Origin: Pyrenopolyporus hunteri
Lineage: Eukaryota > Ascomycota > Sordariomycetes > Xylariales > Hypoxylaceae
Assembly: GCA_902806595.1 (NCBI GenBank)
Contig: CADCXC010000035.1
Location: 744,001 to 808,000 of the forward strand
DNA length: 64,000 nt
Direction: 5' to 3'
Made by a program: the position numbers and the translations under genes. The notes beneath the pieces were generated by a model. The model did not search any database. It saw only the letters and a program-made list of their open reading frames with translations, and was not told the DNA's origin. This document shows positions 37,252 to 49,577 of this stretch, piece after piece (the stretch's first letter is position 1; the number at the start of each line of letters is the position of its first letter).

Positions 37252-40200
37252 GTTGCTAGACGACGCGACAACGAGGATGGCAATTAAGCCAGGTTAATGT
37301 AAGTTGTGAAAAATGACGCGTCGAATAGGTGGGTTGTGTTCTGGGGAAAGGATAGAGGTGGTAAAGGGGAAAAAAAAAAGTTATGTAATGTGTCGTGTCG
37401 TGTTGTGTTGTGTTGTGTGCAGGTGTGAAGTAAAGTAAGAGAGAGTTGGATGTATGTACGAATTGAATAAGTTAAAAGAACTTGAGGTATTGATGTACCG
37501 GCGGACGATGTACCAGTGGATGTATCGATGGGCCCTATCGACTGAACTGGATGTACCGATAGATCACTGTATCGATAGAGGTAGAACAGATGTATGTACC
37601 TAGGTATGCAGGTATGTAGGTACCTATCTATGTACCGCAGTACCTGGATGCATGTACCTCAGATGGGTATGGAGGTGAGTGGTAAGGATGTCGGCCGAAT
37701 TGGTCAAGGGTTTGATTTTAGTGTTGTTGGGGTGGAATTAGGAGAATGGAGAGAGAGAAAAAAAGGTCAAGGTTGAAGAAAGGTAATAGGTAATAGGCAA
37801 GCAGATGCCTGATTCGACCAATGACACGACGTCTCTGCCACTTAGGTCGCTCCCACTCCAGACCGTTGTTAATCCACCCGCGCGAGGCCGGTCGCGTTCT
37901 GCAGTGGACGACCGAAGGGGATGTGCCCGGAGATATGTCGAGACGATGTGCTATGTGAATTGGAAGCTGATGGGTGAGCGTGCATCCAGGAATAACAAGC
38001 TGTATGATGGCAGGTTAAGTGCTGGTGCGTGCCCGTTTGCGTGTTTCGCGATGGTGCCCCCGATTCCTTTTTCTCCTTGGCAGGTGAGTACCCGAAGGAT
38101 TGCAGATTCCAGGAGGTGTGAACCCTCGGCTCTGTTTGGATAGGGTCAGCTTCGGGAGCAGAAAGTATGGGGACCGAATACGGGATTAAGGGATTAAGTT
38201 GAGAGAGAGGGGGGGGAACGAGTGTTTCTGAAGTTGGTTGGCGGGATGATTGAGGTTGTAGAGCGCAAAAGAGTTGGGTGGGTATGTTGTTTTGGGAAGA
38301 AGTTTGGGAGATGAAAGAAAGGGAGAAAGTTGGGGGGAAAGAGAAGACTGTGGTTGTGACGGACACTAGTAACCTAGTAGTCGTGGTTTGCGGTTATGGT
38401 GGTACTTACGTACATGTATGTAGGAGGCAGTAGGTTAAAAGACAGGCAAGGCAGATGTATTCTTCTAACCCGAGAGGAGGTCAGGTAAAGGCAGGTAGGT
38501 AAAGTCAGGCAAGTAAAGTATTTCGGGTATCGATCCCTTCCCGAGGACGGGTTCGATAAATTCGGGCGATGCAGCGCGCACCGGGGACGGAGAGCGGGAA
38601 GAAGAAAAGAATCAAAATAAAGTAAGGGTGATTCGGTTGTGTTGTAGGCGGTGCGTGTATATGTGTGTGTGTGTGTGTGAAGAGGGAAAAAAAGAGGAAG
38701 AAGGAAGACGGAGGGAGAAAAAAAAAAGTTAAGGCAGAACACGTACAAAATGAGAACTGGATCCCAAATTGAAAAAATCGGGGAGGGAAGAGACAGAGAG
38801 AGGAGCGTGCCACTGGCGTTGAAAAGGTTAATGCTACATATATTTAACGAAAAAAAAGGGCTGGGGGGGTAAGTTAAGGTTGATACAGTATCGCTAACAT
38901 AGCTATTTATTTTATTATTGCCTTGCGCAGATAACAAATAACCCACGCCGATACGAACAAATAGGTATCCCCCTACACCGTGGCCAGTCATCTTCTGCGG
39001 ATTACATAGTCCGACACCTCCGCCGTCCTCTTGAGTCCTCCTCTTGCGACCTCATTACGCCATCTAGATACCCGATGCCCCTTGCTGCGGCTGATCTGGC
39101 CGAGCGAACCGGCTAACCGCTTACCTGACCCGGCCTCACCACTACCAGCTCCCCGACACGAGCCAACCTGCTTCTTATCGTCTTCGCAGACGTCGACGAC
39201 TACTAGAAGCCCTAATCTGCAGCTTCCTCCCCCTCGGGAACGGGGGCGGGCCAAGCAAGCCGTCAACGCCGCTCGTCCTTGAGCGACGTATGGGGAAAAG
39301 CGGCATCACCGGATTTCCACGTCCCCTAACATCAGCTCAGGCACATTCCCGGCTCAGCTACGTGTAGAATCAGAAGGGGCGGGAGCGTGGTATAGATATC
39401 TAGGTTACCCTGCGGCGGGGGCGAACATGTCATTTATCATTAGCATTTGTTCCATAGCTTCTTCGCAGCAGGTCCGGTATAGGACGATCCGATAGGGTTA
39501 AGGGGGAAATGATTGTGAGGTTTGGTGAGCGACCTCGTGGGTATGTGACGGCGGACTAAGTCTCGATTTTTTGGTCTGTCTCCATCAGCCATCATCCCGG
39601 ATCGTCTAGGAGCGGGGATATAGATGACGCCTCTCGATAAGACGCGGACATGTCACTCGAAAGCAGTACTCAGCCTCGTGCAGTTACATATTCGCCCACA
39701 GGTCAAGGGCATCCATCGTGAACCGTATTTTTATAATCCGAACGGGAATCGATGAGAAATCGTGGTTGTGGCGAGTATTGGCTGAGTGTCATCCTAGAGA
39801 GACCCCTTGCGCTGATTTAGTTAGTCGAGGGTGTAGATCCCGGACGTGTCTAATATCACGCCGCTCCTCCGACCTTAACCTCAACAAAGCCACCGTCAGG
39901 GTCAAGAATAGCCTAACATCCCGTCAGCCATCCTCGTTCGGCCTCGTCGCAAAGACCATGAGTATATTACCCCGTCTCGCAGAGTTAAAGACGTATTCAT
40001 GCAGCTTCTATTCTATATTCCATCTCCTTGAACCATCGGATAGGTCTACTCCTATACTCTGTAGGCATATGTACTGGCGGCGGAGGGCATACATACTCGG
40101 CTCAACATGTCCGACCATCACCTAATTAACCATCCTTCCCAGCTTCCTCGTTCGCCTCTCCATGTTTGCATATGCCTAGTTTTATACCACGTGACACCCA

Positions 40201-43135
40201 CATCATTAAATCGTACTCGGTCTAACTCTCGTATCGTGGGCGTAGGCGAAACCAGCAACATCGCATATCGTCGGGGGCGGCGCTGGTGCCTAACCAGTAG
40301 GTTGTTCTGTTGCCGTGTCCTGCTTCGTTCGGATTTCCACCGCGTCATCGCATCTAGAGGGACTAGAGAGCTGTGGGTGCTGTTGCGAAGGAGGGTCGAA
40401 GAAGTATCTCGGGTGACCCATGCTTGAGAAGTCTGTACGACGTGCTGAATCCCTAGGCACGTATTTTTACCGTGAAGCCTATTCTAAGCGACTCTATGGA
40501 TCTTGCCGGGGAAAATTCAGTTCGCCTAGACGTCAGCTTTGCATCAAACAGATAATCACGTAGATAGCGGGGTAGATGGGCGGACGATTAATTGACTGGA
40601 CTGAAATTTTGGATAGACCCCTTAATAGCCTCGCGGATTCCTAATTTTTGGTTTCCGTACCAGTAGGCTCTTCGCGAGTACGGGCCATACTGATACAGCC
40701 CCTTTAGCTACTCGTTCTGGGGTGGCTTGTGGGTTGTTGCCCAGTAGGAGTCGGCGGTGTTTCCGCCCACCACGACAACAGAGGTTGACAAGAGATGCGT
40801 GTTCCATCTTCGTATAATGCAAGATCCGCCCTAATGGTAAATACCGCCCTTCTCATACGTTAAGCCAAAAGATGGATGGTCGAAGTTAACGGAGCACACA
40901 TACCTAAATTAGGAACGCAGGACGAAATCGACGAACCCCGAGTCTACCTCGCGCGATAGTAAGTACGGCCAAAGCGGTTAGAAACCAGGCCATCAATACA
41001 TGAGGGATTATACTTAGTTAAAGTGCCATCTAATTTATATGGGATCTATAAGACTTAAAGTAATCCTCGACTTTATGCATAGTCCCGGCCGACACCAAAC
41101 ATTTCGACCACGGTTAGGAGCACCGCCCTATCGAGGACTTTATGACACTAAGAATGTCCCGCGTAGAGAGGACGTTCTAGGTCGGCCCAGCTCTTAATTA
41201 TCATTATATTTCCATCGATTATTATCACAATATCAACGTCATCTCATTTTTATTCCATAATCGTTATCGGTGACATGAACCAACCCGTCGTCCCTCGGCG
41301 ACTCCCCCCTTTGGAGTGCCGTATCCGTCATTATCTACACAAGTCCAACGCCATTAGAAGCTCTTTGATATCATCGACATACTCCCTGTTACCTAACATG
41401 TCCGCCCAAGTAGTCACGACGCTCTCTTCTCGTCACCCCTAGAGACATCCTGGTCCATAACAGACAGCGTCGGTTCCCCTAACCGGCGTTTTGACACGTT
41501 TTATAGAAGATCCCTAGACATCGCAGATTGAGTAATTTTGAAGTCATATCTCTTCCGAAATATATCAGGTAGAGTTGTATTTCTAATAAAACCCGGGGAT
41601 TCTGTGTGTTGTCCAGATCATCCTATGACTGTAGGTGGCTTGCGTTCGGCACACCGCCTCAACGCCTGTGGACTTCGGTGACATTTAACGCCGTTATGGT
41701 TTATCCAAGATATGATTACCGATGGTCGTTGGGCGTCTGCAGGCTCTAAGGTAGCCACTCCTCGGAGGAGAGTTACACGGATCAAGGCGCTTAGTGACGT
41801 CCTGGAATAAGTGAATTGGCGTGGGATGGAAAAATGAAAAGGTAGCCATCCTAAACCAATTGGCCATATTCGTCTATAAACGACCACCTCTTGGATTGGG
41901 TATGCTATCTGTGTTCGAGATGTATCGCCCTAACACTTCGCTGGAATTAGACGGTCGTAGCTCTGGAAAAGGGAACAACCGTACGACAGCAACGAGATCA
42001 TACACGCCAAGTTCATCGTCTCAAGTTCGCGTTTACCACCACGTAAGTTACACATGCGTACATCCTCTCCAGGTAGGTAAACACGCCGGATGGCTCTTAG
42101 TCCCCGCCGGCAACTCCGAATTCCCTATTTCCCCTATCCTAGATACTCATAGACCTCACGTCCTTGATCGCGGTGCGCGAGCGCCGCTCCCACTATTTTA
42201 TTTTCGCCAGGCGAATGGCCGTGGAAATTGCGCGTACCGGGGGGAAGACAAGATCTTGGCTTTCAGCAGGTAGGCGTGCAGTCAGACAACGATTATTTCT
42301 TTCTCAATTATGGTGCATATCGGCGATTGCCAATCATATTACCAAGACTTATCTATAAATTAAAAAATGGGTAAGAAACATAATGCTTTCTTTACGTTCT
42401 GTGAGTATCTCCTGTTTTTCGGATCTCCTGACTACCCGTTACTCGTAGCGCCTACGGTGAATGCTTGCTGGGTGGGCTTAGGGGTACAACACAGTACGAT
42501 ACGGTGCGGTACCTAAGACATTGAGTCGTTTTGTCTATCTGTCTCGGGCGGCTCTACGCCTGTTTATGCCACGGCTAACGGGCGCTTGAAAGGAATTCTA
42601 CTTAGGTAGGCACTCTCGTAGCTCTGGCTAAGGTTTTTACGCGTGTTGTACTCAATGGGCTCATAGCTTCTGCTAAGAAGCGGGAAGAATAACAAGACGC
42701 GTGTACGACTACAAGAGCATGGATCGTCAAAGCCTAACTAGGATTATTCCATATGGAGTGATGCGCGCGTAAAAGCCACGATCACGGTGGTTGCATTCTC
42801 GTCATAACTCTAACAGGTATCAATTGGGTATGCAGATTTGATGTAGTTATCCGCGAAGGCCGAATGCGTCTAGACATCTAACCTACTTACAATAGTCTCG
42901 ATTTCACGGCGGGGGCAACCGGTTAGGCAAGTTTTCTTCGTATGCCGGACCCGAAATCGACGCCATCCGATCGACCGACAATGTCCACCTCTGCCTGAAA
43001 TAACATAGAAACCGGAAATATCAGGGAGAAAATTCCCCATCCATGCAATATGCGGATCTATCGTGCCAGAATAATGTTACAGGGTATCGTGCTCGTAAGG
43101 GTCGTTAGCGGTATTCGTATGTAGGGAGCTATGGT
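37252..43135. other. Long intergenic region upstream of the ASH1-like gene
   Basis: Nearly 6 kb without a supported gene. The first 1.7 kb is purine-rich on the plus strand with GTGTC/GTGTT repeats near 37390-37420, GTAC/GATG-rich tracts near 37490-37660 and A/G-rich runs near 38650-38850. It may hold a long 5' untranslated region of the ASH1-like gene. From 39 to 43 kb, frames of up to 135 codons (for example 39718-40125, +) show no domain or convincing splicing. Confidence 0.5.
37386..37420. repeat. GTGTC/GTGTT pentamer repeat
   Basis: About six pentamers upstream of the ASH1-like start codon, probably in the promoter or 5' untranslated region. Confidence 0.7.
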
Positions 43136-45422
43136 TTAAATAGTGGTGGCACCGTTGGCCGCCTCCATACTCTCGCCGTCATCGTCAGCCGGCATGTCCG
43201 CTTCCACAGGAGTATCGGGAAGGTTGCTGGCGTCTGAGAATTCAGAAGCACTACCGCCATTTTTAGCCTGGTTTTCCATGGCGAACAAACGGGCAGCTCG
43301 GCCCTCTTTCTTGCGAGGTTGTGGTGCTAGAGGATGAGAATTAGCCGGTGGAATTAGCATACATAAAAACTTAATAATGCTTACCTCGACCATTCTCCTG
43401 GACGTAGAATCGTCGGAGCAACGAAACGGCATCGTCACGGAGATAACCACCCTCGACTGGGTAGCCGTTCTCCACGTTGCCGCCATCACCATCATCCTCA
43501 TCCCTCAGAACGGGAGTGGCTTTACCCTTGTGGATACGTTCAGTGTCTTGGGGGCCGTACCCATTCTGGTAGGGCCGGTTCGTCGGCTTTGGAACGGGCT
43601 TGGAATTCATATGTATCTTGAAAACACCCCCGGTACCACCAAACTTATCGTTTACGGCGCCGAAATAAACCTTCTTGATGCCTAGCTGTCGGAGAAGAGA
43701 AGCGCACATGACACAGGGTTCAACCGTAACGTAGAGAACACACTCGGATATTATGCCGCGATCAACCACCGGAGCCGGATGGAGCTTTTGGCCATAAGGA
43801 TAGATATGGCCATCCTTCGGGTCTACCTCGTCCCAGCGAGGATCCTCCAAATCTAGGTCGACATCGGCCCGTCCGACCCCGCACGGCTCTTTCCGGGAGA
43901 GTAAGGCAGACAGGGCCATAAACTCAGCATGACGGGTCCCGTTTCGTGTGACGTTCGTTGCGTTCATTCCTTTGGCAATGACTTTACCACGGTAGACCAA
44001 GACACAACCCACTGGGGTCTCGTTTGTATTTAGAGCTAGGTTGCCCTAGTTATCTTGTTAGCCAGGTCTCTCAAAGCGTATAGAACTAGCTGTGTTTGGA
44101 AATAATCGGAGAACAGGGGAGAGCGAGAGAAACGAGAGGAAATCCGCCGGACCGACGGCGGCATCGAGTCGAGGTTATATGCACATGGATCACAGGGAGG
44201 GGGGGAGACGAATGGGAGAAGAGAGGGAGTAGAACGGAGAAGGAAACGGGAACCTTACCATAGCAAGTGCCTCTTGCATGAACTTGAGATGATACGCTCG
44301 TTCAATTCGCTCCTCTTCCGTTGTAGGTTCGATCAGTCCAGGTAGAACGGGAGCCGGCGGTGAGGGGGGCTTAGTGGGAGCGGTAAGAGGCAAGACGACC
44401 ACAACTGGTGGCGGAACAACCAGGCCGTTGGGGGTGGCCGTTGCAGAGACGTGGTCCGGCTCGGGGAACGGTTCGCGGCTAGAAACGTCGTGGAGAGTGA
44501 GGCGGTCGACACCGGCACGGGCCTCCTCGACTTGTTCACCTTGGGGAATGTTCTCCGCCATTCTAGGCTTGCCAATAGACGCGGATGTGGCGGTGGTGAC
44601 GTACTGGCTGCGGGTACCCGTTTTCTGTGACTGGGCTTGATTCTCCTCCGCGAGGGGCATCAGCGCCGATGACTGAGGCTGGATGACGCTGGGAGAGTTC
44701 TTGTGAGGGGCAGAATTCCCCTTTCTGTTATCCGTAGGTGGGTTTTGGAGTGGAGGGCCACGGTTTTGGCCGCCTTTCTTAGCTCCGAGTGGCTTTTGGC
44801 CGTCGGCTTGGTGAGAGTTGGCCCTAGTGTCACCCTGATTCGCAATGGGAGTAGCACCGGCCGGGCTAAAGGACGTCGCAGAGGTCTGGCTGGATGGAGG
44901 GTTATTGGCGATGCTGTTTGACGGGGTAGTGGACGGAGCATTGGGCCCAACAGGCTTCTGGCCGCTACCCTTAGGGCCACCTCGCTTTTGGCCGCCGCGT
45001 TTTTTAGACTGCGCCATTATGTTGTCTTGGGATGAGGAATCTAGTCCTTGTTCGAGATCTATGAAGGGCTCGTGATGCAGTTGCAAGACTGAGGGATGGG
45101 GAGATGGTGCGCATGAAGAGGAGGAAGAGGAAGGGGAAGAAGAGGGAGTGCCAGATGAAGAAGAGTTAGAATTAGAGTTGGGGGTTTGCGCGGCTGGACG
45201 CGACGACCGCTGTTGCTGGGGTCGCTGAGGCTGCTCAGGCTGCTCAGGCTGCTCAGGCTGCTGAGGTTGCTGAGGCTGCTGAGGTTGCTGTGGTTGCTGT
45301 GGTTTCCGCGGTGATTCCGTTGTCGAGGCGAAGGGAAAGATGCGGGTGAAGAGTTGGATGAAAGACGCAAACAGCACCTGCCAGAAGCTCGCGGCGTAAC
45401 CTGACATTTTGTGTCCCGCCAT
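43136..45422 (-). CDS. TAD2: tRNA-specific adenosine deaminase subunit Tad2 with long N-terminal extension
   Basis: Exons 45422-44259, 44045-43385 and 43326-43136 join through introns of 213 and 58 bp to give 671 residues. The CDA-fold deaminase domain begins near residue 375 (HLKFMQEALAM, then LALNTNETPVGCVLV across the splice). It carries the zinc ligand and catalytic pair His427-Ala-Glu429 and the second motif PCVMC (Cys499, Cys502). In yeast Tad2 pairs with Tad3 to convert A34 to inosine in tRNA anticodons. Yeast Tad2 is about 250 residues. Here roughly 370 residues precede the domain: a hydrophobic stretch (ASFWQVLFASFIQLF), a Gln/Pro/Glu tandem repeat, Ser-rich and Lys/Gly/Gln-rich parts. 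A second in-frame ATG at 45017 would remove the first 135 residues. An insert of about 50 residues sits between the two zinc motifs. The acidic C-terminal tail is exon 3. Confidence 0.87.
45225..45303. repeat. Coding tandem repeat (9-bp units) in the Tad2 extension
   Basis: CTGCTCAGG/CTGAGGTTG-type nonamers on the plus strand encode alternating Pro-Gln-Gln and Pro-Glu-Gln units on the minus strand. The length keeps the reading frame. Confidence 0.8.
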
Positions 45423-46892
45423 TTCTTTCCTTGCTCCCGGTCCTTCCTTACAACTTTCTATTCCGACTAAGTTCAACAAATCAGGGCAACTGCTATCTAC
45501 CTTAGGTACACTTCGAAATGGCAAACTTTGTAGGAGAAGCTCAATAATGATTGGTATAAAGAGATTCGTGGGGCCGCCGCTGCCGTCTGAATGGGATAAA
45601 TTGCGCACTCTCCGATGAAGTGACGTCGACTAGTGATGGACGATAAGTTTGAGACCTGCATGGACCGTGCCTTTTCCATGCAAGTGAGTCAAAGAAAGTT
45701 AACGACCTTTACCACAGCGAACCGTGCTGATATCTATCAGGCGTCTTGAGCAAGGCGCATCCATCAAATCGCCGTATCTCCCTTGTTAGGCCATCGGCAG
45801 GCTACTATAGGACATAATAAGGTACTGCATTCAGGAGGAAAGGCAGGGCCGTGTCGTAAGCAAGAAATCATGATTTGAGATGAAGTCCCTAGAAATTAGA
45901 CGGGCCGACCGATATATTATATATAGGTGAAGGCGAGAGGTCGCGGCGGCGCGGCTGAGAATTTTCTAGGTAAGTACCTTGAAGTACCTTAGGTGTAGGT
46001 ACCTAGGTAGGTACCTAATTACCTAATGTGCGCTAATTCATTATTCACCTAAGTTTAGATGCAAACCTCAACCTTACCCACTAGGGCTTACTGTGTGGAT
46101 CTGCCTAAGTTTTTAATCCAGGCGGGAACTTCCCGTATGGTACCGCTAAGTTGGTACCATGTCATGGGGCCCTGATCGTGCTTATAATCTCTTATCGGCA
46201 CTGATATGAACCATAACCAACCCCCCACCTACATACATTCCCTTAAGTCCACAGACCTTTTGTTATCAAACAACGAATTCGTCACCTATTTCTACATGGT
46301 AGGATTAAGTGCCTAACTTAATATTAGGAATGATTTGGTATTTAAATACTTAAATATAATAACTCGATGGTATATATCAATACGTCTTTCTTTCTTTCTT
46401 CTAATTCGAAGATTACTTAAACTATCTACTCATCGACGTACGCGTGGAATCCTAAGGCAGTATTACGGCCTCTAAACACTATAAGAAATACAGGAAATTT
46501 AATCTAGCGCCGAGAACGGAACAATTAAATATTTTACCTTTCGGGTTCGTGAAACGCGGGCGGGATAGAGACGCATCTGAATTAGAACCCACATTAAACA
46601 GTATACGGGGCTCATCTCATAGAGACATCACGAGAGGTTGACATTGTTAATAAAAGCAGTCGAGGGTTATATTAGTCTAAGTAGGCGAGAAGTGCCGGAC
46701 CTTCTAAAGACTATCAGCTGGATTTGCCCCCAACCACCATCTTTCCATTCCTGTGAGCTCTCGAGAATCTCATCCCCATACTACTACTGTCTATTTAACC
46801 AAGGGTATCATATGTTCTAAAATTGCAATTGTGTTATGGCATAGTGATGCACCGAATCTATTTTTGGTATAAGATCGCCGTCAAGCTTATCA
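45423..46892. other. Intergenic region
   Basis: Upstream of the Tad2 gene and downstream of the half zinc-cluster gene. Has a TAGGTA-type patch at 45965-46025 and AT-rich DNA around 46310-46540. No supported gene. Confidence 0.5.
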
Positions 46893-49577
46893 TCATCTCC
46901 ATGCAAGATTCGTCAAGCGCTGTAGGCGGGGGACTTGTGTCTCGGATCTGTTAGACGGCTGCAAGGAGATTATCCTTTTGAAGCCGCACTGACTTCTGGA
47001 GATGGCCTCTAGCAGCCGGGAGTACCTCGTCTCGATGGCTTTCGTGGCGCTTATAGGAATCCGTCTTACAAAGGAAAGAGGTCGTGCGGCCAAACTTAGA
47101 ATGGGCACACACGTGATGGTATGTTGTTGCACCGCGGCGTAAGCGACGGCAATGAATAGAGACCCCACAAGAACGGGAAGCATTCCAACCTCTCCAACTT
47201 CGCCGCTATGGAGTTGCCGTTGGCGTAGCCGGCTTAGAAGGGTGTCTCGGAGCAATGCTAGGGCTAGTAGGCATGCGACACATACAATCGGCCTGAGCTG
47301 GATGTATGTGTAGGGTTTGACTTGTCGTCGCGCCGGGCCTGACGATGCCGGGAGAACTGCTTTACGCCCTATGTAGGGTTGTTCACCCGGAACTCCCTGG
47401 GCGAATAGCAGAAGGGGCAAGGCGTAAAGGGCTACAGTGGTAACACCTAAAACTACTACCCCGGAGAATACAGTTTCGCTGCCCATAGACAAGGGCGTGG
47501 ACGGAGAAGTTCCAGAGAGACCGGCCATCTCAATAGCGCTAGAGACAGTAATGTTCTGAGAAACTGGGCGGGAAGTTCTGGCGCAGGGGGGACGTTCCCG
47601 AGCATCCCGGGCGGCTGACCTGGTGATAGGAGCGGGGATTGGCTGTGTAATCACCGGTGAAGATAATGGAGACAAAACGGCTCTATCCGACGTATAACCT
47701 TGGATGGAAGACGACCGCGATGCCGATTGTTCGCTACTAGGGACTACGATCTTCTGCGGGCGTCCTGATATGAGGCCCTCTTGAAGTACATCGAGATGAA
47801 CCACGCTTCTAGGCGGCCTGTTGCATTCGCGTGGTGACTGGTCTACTGAAGGTAGTTCTGCTGCCACTGCGTTGGATGCCGCTAAGCTGGCAGGTATGGC
47901 AATCGCAGTATCGCTACTTCTTGTCGGTAGGGCGATCGAGTGTTGTTGACTTGTCGATCTAGCGAAGCTCGAGCTGACTTCTCCGGTGGAAGGTGAGGTT
48001 ATAGGTAGGGATTCACGTAGGGATTCACGTAGTCGCGAGGATGCCGCGTCTAGTCGAGCTGGTGAGACGTTTGATACCACTGATAGTAGTGGGGGGCGTG
48101 GTCGGGGTCGTAGTTCATCCGTGCTAGGTAGGGATAAGACGTTTGACCCTCCCCGGGAGGCTGGAACAAGATCCTGGAATGTGTGGTTGGCTTGTAGGCC
48201 ATGGCGGCCGGTTCCATCTAGAGATTGGGGTGCGATATTAACCGCTCCACTGTGATGTAGTGATGTGTGTAGGTCAGCTGGCAGCGGTTCCCGTTCCCGG
48301 GAGATGGGTAATGCCTGATATTCCGCAAAAACGGTTACGTTTGGCTGAGTATCTAGGCCCCGATCATGGCCCGTAAAATTCCTCCATCCATGGACATGAG
48401 GTAGTTGTTGGTCGCTTGGGCGTTCAGGGCATTCTGAGTAGTCGAGGCGAGGTATCGCTGAGATTTCTGTAATTAGGCTAGGATCGTCGTCGAGACAAAC
48501 CAAGGAGCCCGGCGAGTATAGGTTGAAGTCGGCGTAGTTGTTGCCGGCCTCGCCGCCCGGATATAGATAAGGCGGTAGTAGCTCCGGAACTTCTCCCTCG
48601 ATGGTTCCAATCGCCGCGTTCTCAACGCCGAGCGTTTGAGTTGGGGTAATTGGTTGTGAAGGAGAGAAAGAGTTAGATGAGGTAGGTGTGAGGTAGTCTG
48701 CGGGGCCGAAGAAGAAGTTGTAGTCGTACGGTATGGCTTCGGCTGACTCTTCGTCGTATTGGACGAACTGATCCCAGTCCATGGTAGGGTCAATTAAAGA
48801 TTCCGACGTGGCCGAGTCAAAGGACGATGAAGAGAAATTGGTAAGGTCGAATGAAGGCATTGACAGGTGCTGCTCTGAGGGCTCTAAAGCTGTTTGAGGC
48901 GGTGGTGCTGATGCCGGCACGGACGGGGCTGCCACCTTTTTCGCCTTCTTAGCCGTTCTCGCTCCAGAAGAGCCGGCTGACCTCTTGTGACTCGGGTCAC
49001 AACGTACTTTCTTCTTCCTGCAGGACTCACAAGCTTTGATGATTCGCATTAGATGAGCGTGGTCGCGTTGTTCCTTCGTCTTGCAGCCGCGGGAGGCAGA
49101 GTTGGTCACGTCTTTTCCATCTTTAGTCAGAATCTTCATGCCGGGAAGATGGGAAAAGTCGGCGGACGGAGCTGCCTTTCTGGGAGACGATTTTCGGGTT
49201 CCGGACTCGCTAGAGAAAGAGGCGCCACTAGATTGCGTCCATTGGCTTTCGGACATGACGGGGGATGTGAAGTTAGAGACGTAGCCGGAATCGAGCATGA
49301 CACTACTTGGCGATTCGGTAGTTGAGCCAAGAGAAGGGTAGACCATGAAGAATTTGAATAATTCGCCAGTCGTCATGCTGTGTTCGAAGAATTCCATAGA
49401 GACAGCAGCGCGCTTATCAATGATGGAAGCATCACCGGGGACGTAGGCGTCGATCATTTCGTCCAGCTGCTTGGAACCCATGGCAGGAAAGAACTGCAAA
49501 GGCGCACCAATTGCTGGTTGGTGGACGGAGAAACCCATAAGGGAAGTAGAAGAGTCGTTTCGGGACATGTACGACAT
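46893..49577 (-). CDS. Half zinc-cluster regulator-like protein with C-terminal hydrophobic segments
   Basis: A single exon of 894 residues, starting at the first ATG of the frame that fits a usual N-terminus (MSYMSRND). The open frame extends upstream without an ATG. At residues 165-190 is a basic segment with CESCRKKKVRC (Cys173, Cys176, Cys183), which matches the first half of a Zn2Cys6 cluster. The second trio of cysteines is missing: the next 40 residues are Ser/Ala/Lys-rich with no Cys. The same truncated module after KEQRDHAHLMRIIKA is known to me as a recurring fungal form, so it is not a sequence error in this copy. The middle 500 residues are Ser/Pro-rich and acidic, as in activation regions. 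Near the C-terminus are three hydrophobic stretches, about 703-728, 763-777 and 799-816, the first long enough to cross a membrane. A membrane-tethered regulator is an inference. Confidence 0.82.
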   Translation of the reverse strand: MSYMSRNDSSTSLMGFSVHQPAIGAPLQFFPAMGSKQLDEMIDAYVPGDASIIDKRAAVSMEFFEHSMTTGELFKFFMVYPSLGSTTESPSSVMLDSGYVSNFTSPVMSESQWTQSSGASFSSESGTRKSSPRKAAPSADFSHLPGMKILTKDGKDVTNSASRGCKTKEQRDHAHLMRIIKACESCRKKKVRCDPSHKRSAGSSGARTAKKAKKVAAPSVPASAPPPQTALEPSEQHLSMPSFDLTNFSSSSFDSATSESLIDPTMDWDQFVQYDEESAEAIPYDYNFFFGPADYLTPTSSNSFSPSQPITPTQTLGVENAAIGTIEGEVPELLPPYLYPGGEAGNNYADFNLYSPGSLVCLDDDPSLITEISAIPRLDYSECPERPSDQQLPHVHGWRNFTGHDRGLDTQPNVTVFAEYQALPISREREPLPADLHTSLHHSGAVNIAPQSLDGTGRHGLQANHTFQDLVPASRGGSNVLSLPSTDELRPRPRPPLLSVVSNVSPARLDAASSRLRESLRESLPITSPSTGEVSSSFARSTSQQHSIALPTRSSDTAIAIPASLAASNAVAAELPSVDQSPRECNRPPRSVVHLDVLQEGLISGRPQKIVVPSSEQSASRSSSIQGYTSDRAVLSPLSSPVITQPIPAPITRSAARDARERPPCARTSRPVSQNITVSSAIEMAGLSGTSPSTPLSMGSETVFSGVVVLGVTTVALYALPLLLFAQGVPGEQPYIGRKAVLPASSGPARRQVKPYTYIQLRPIVCVACLLALALLRDTLLSRLRQRQLHSGEVGEVGMLPVLVGSLFIAVAYAAVQQHTITCVPILSLAARPLSFVRRIPISATKAIETRYSRLLEAISRSQCGFKRIISLQPSNRSETQVPRLQRLTNLAWR

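Noticed and set aside
38374..38991. 205-codon minus-strand frame
   Set aside because: Dominated by Phe/Leu/Ser/Thr runs from A/G- and GT-rich repeats, with no domain.
39718..40427. Plus-strand frames of 135 and 106 codons
   Set aside because: Neither shows a domain or convincing splice junctions, and codon use is irregular.
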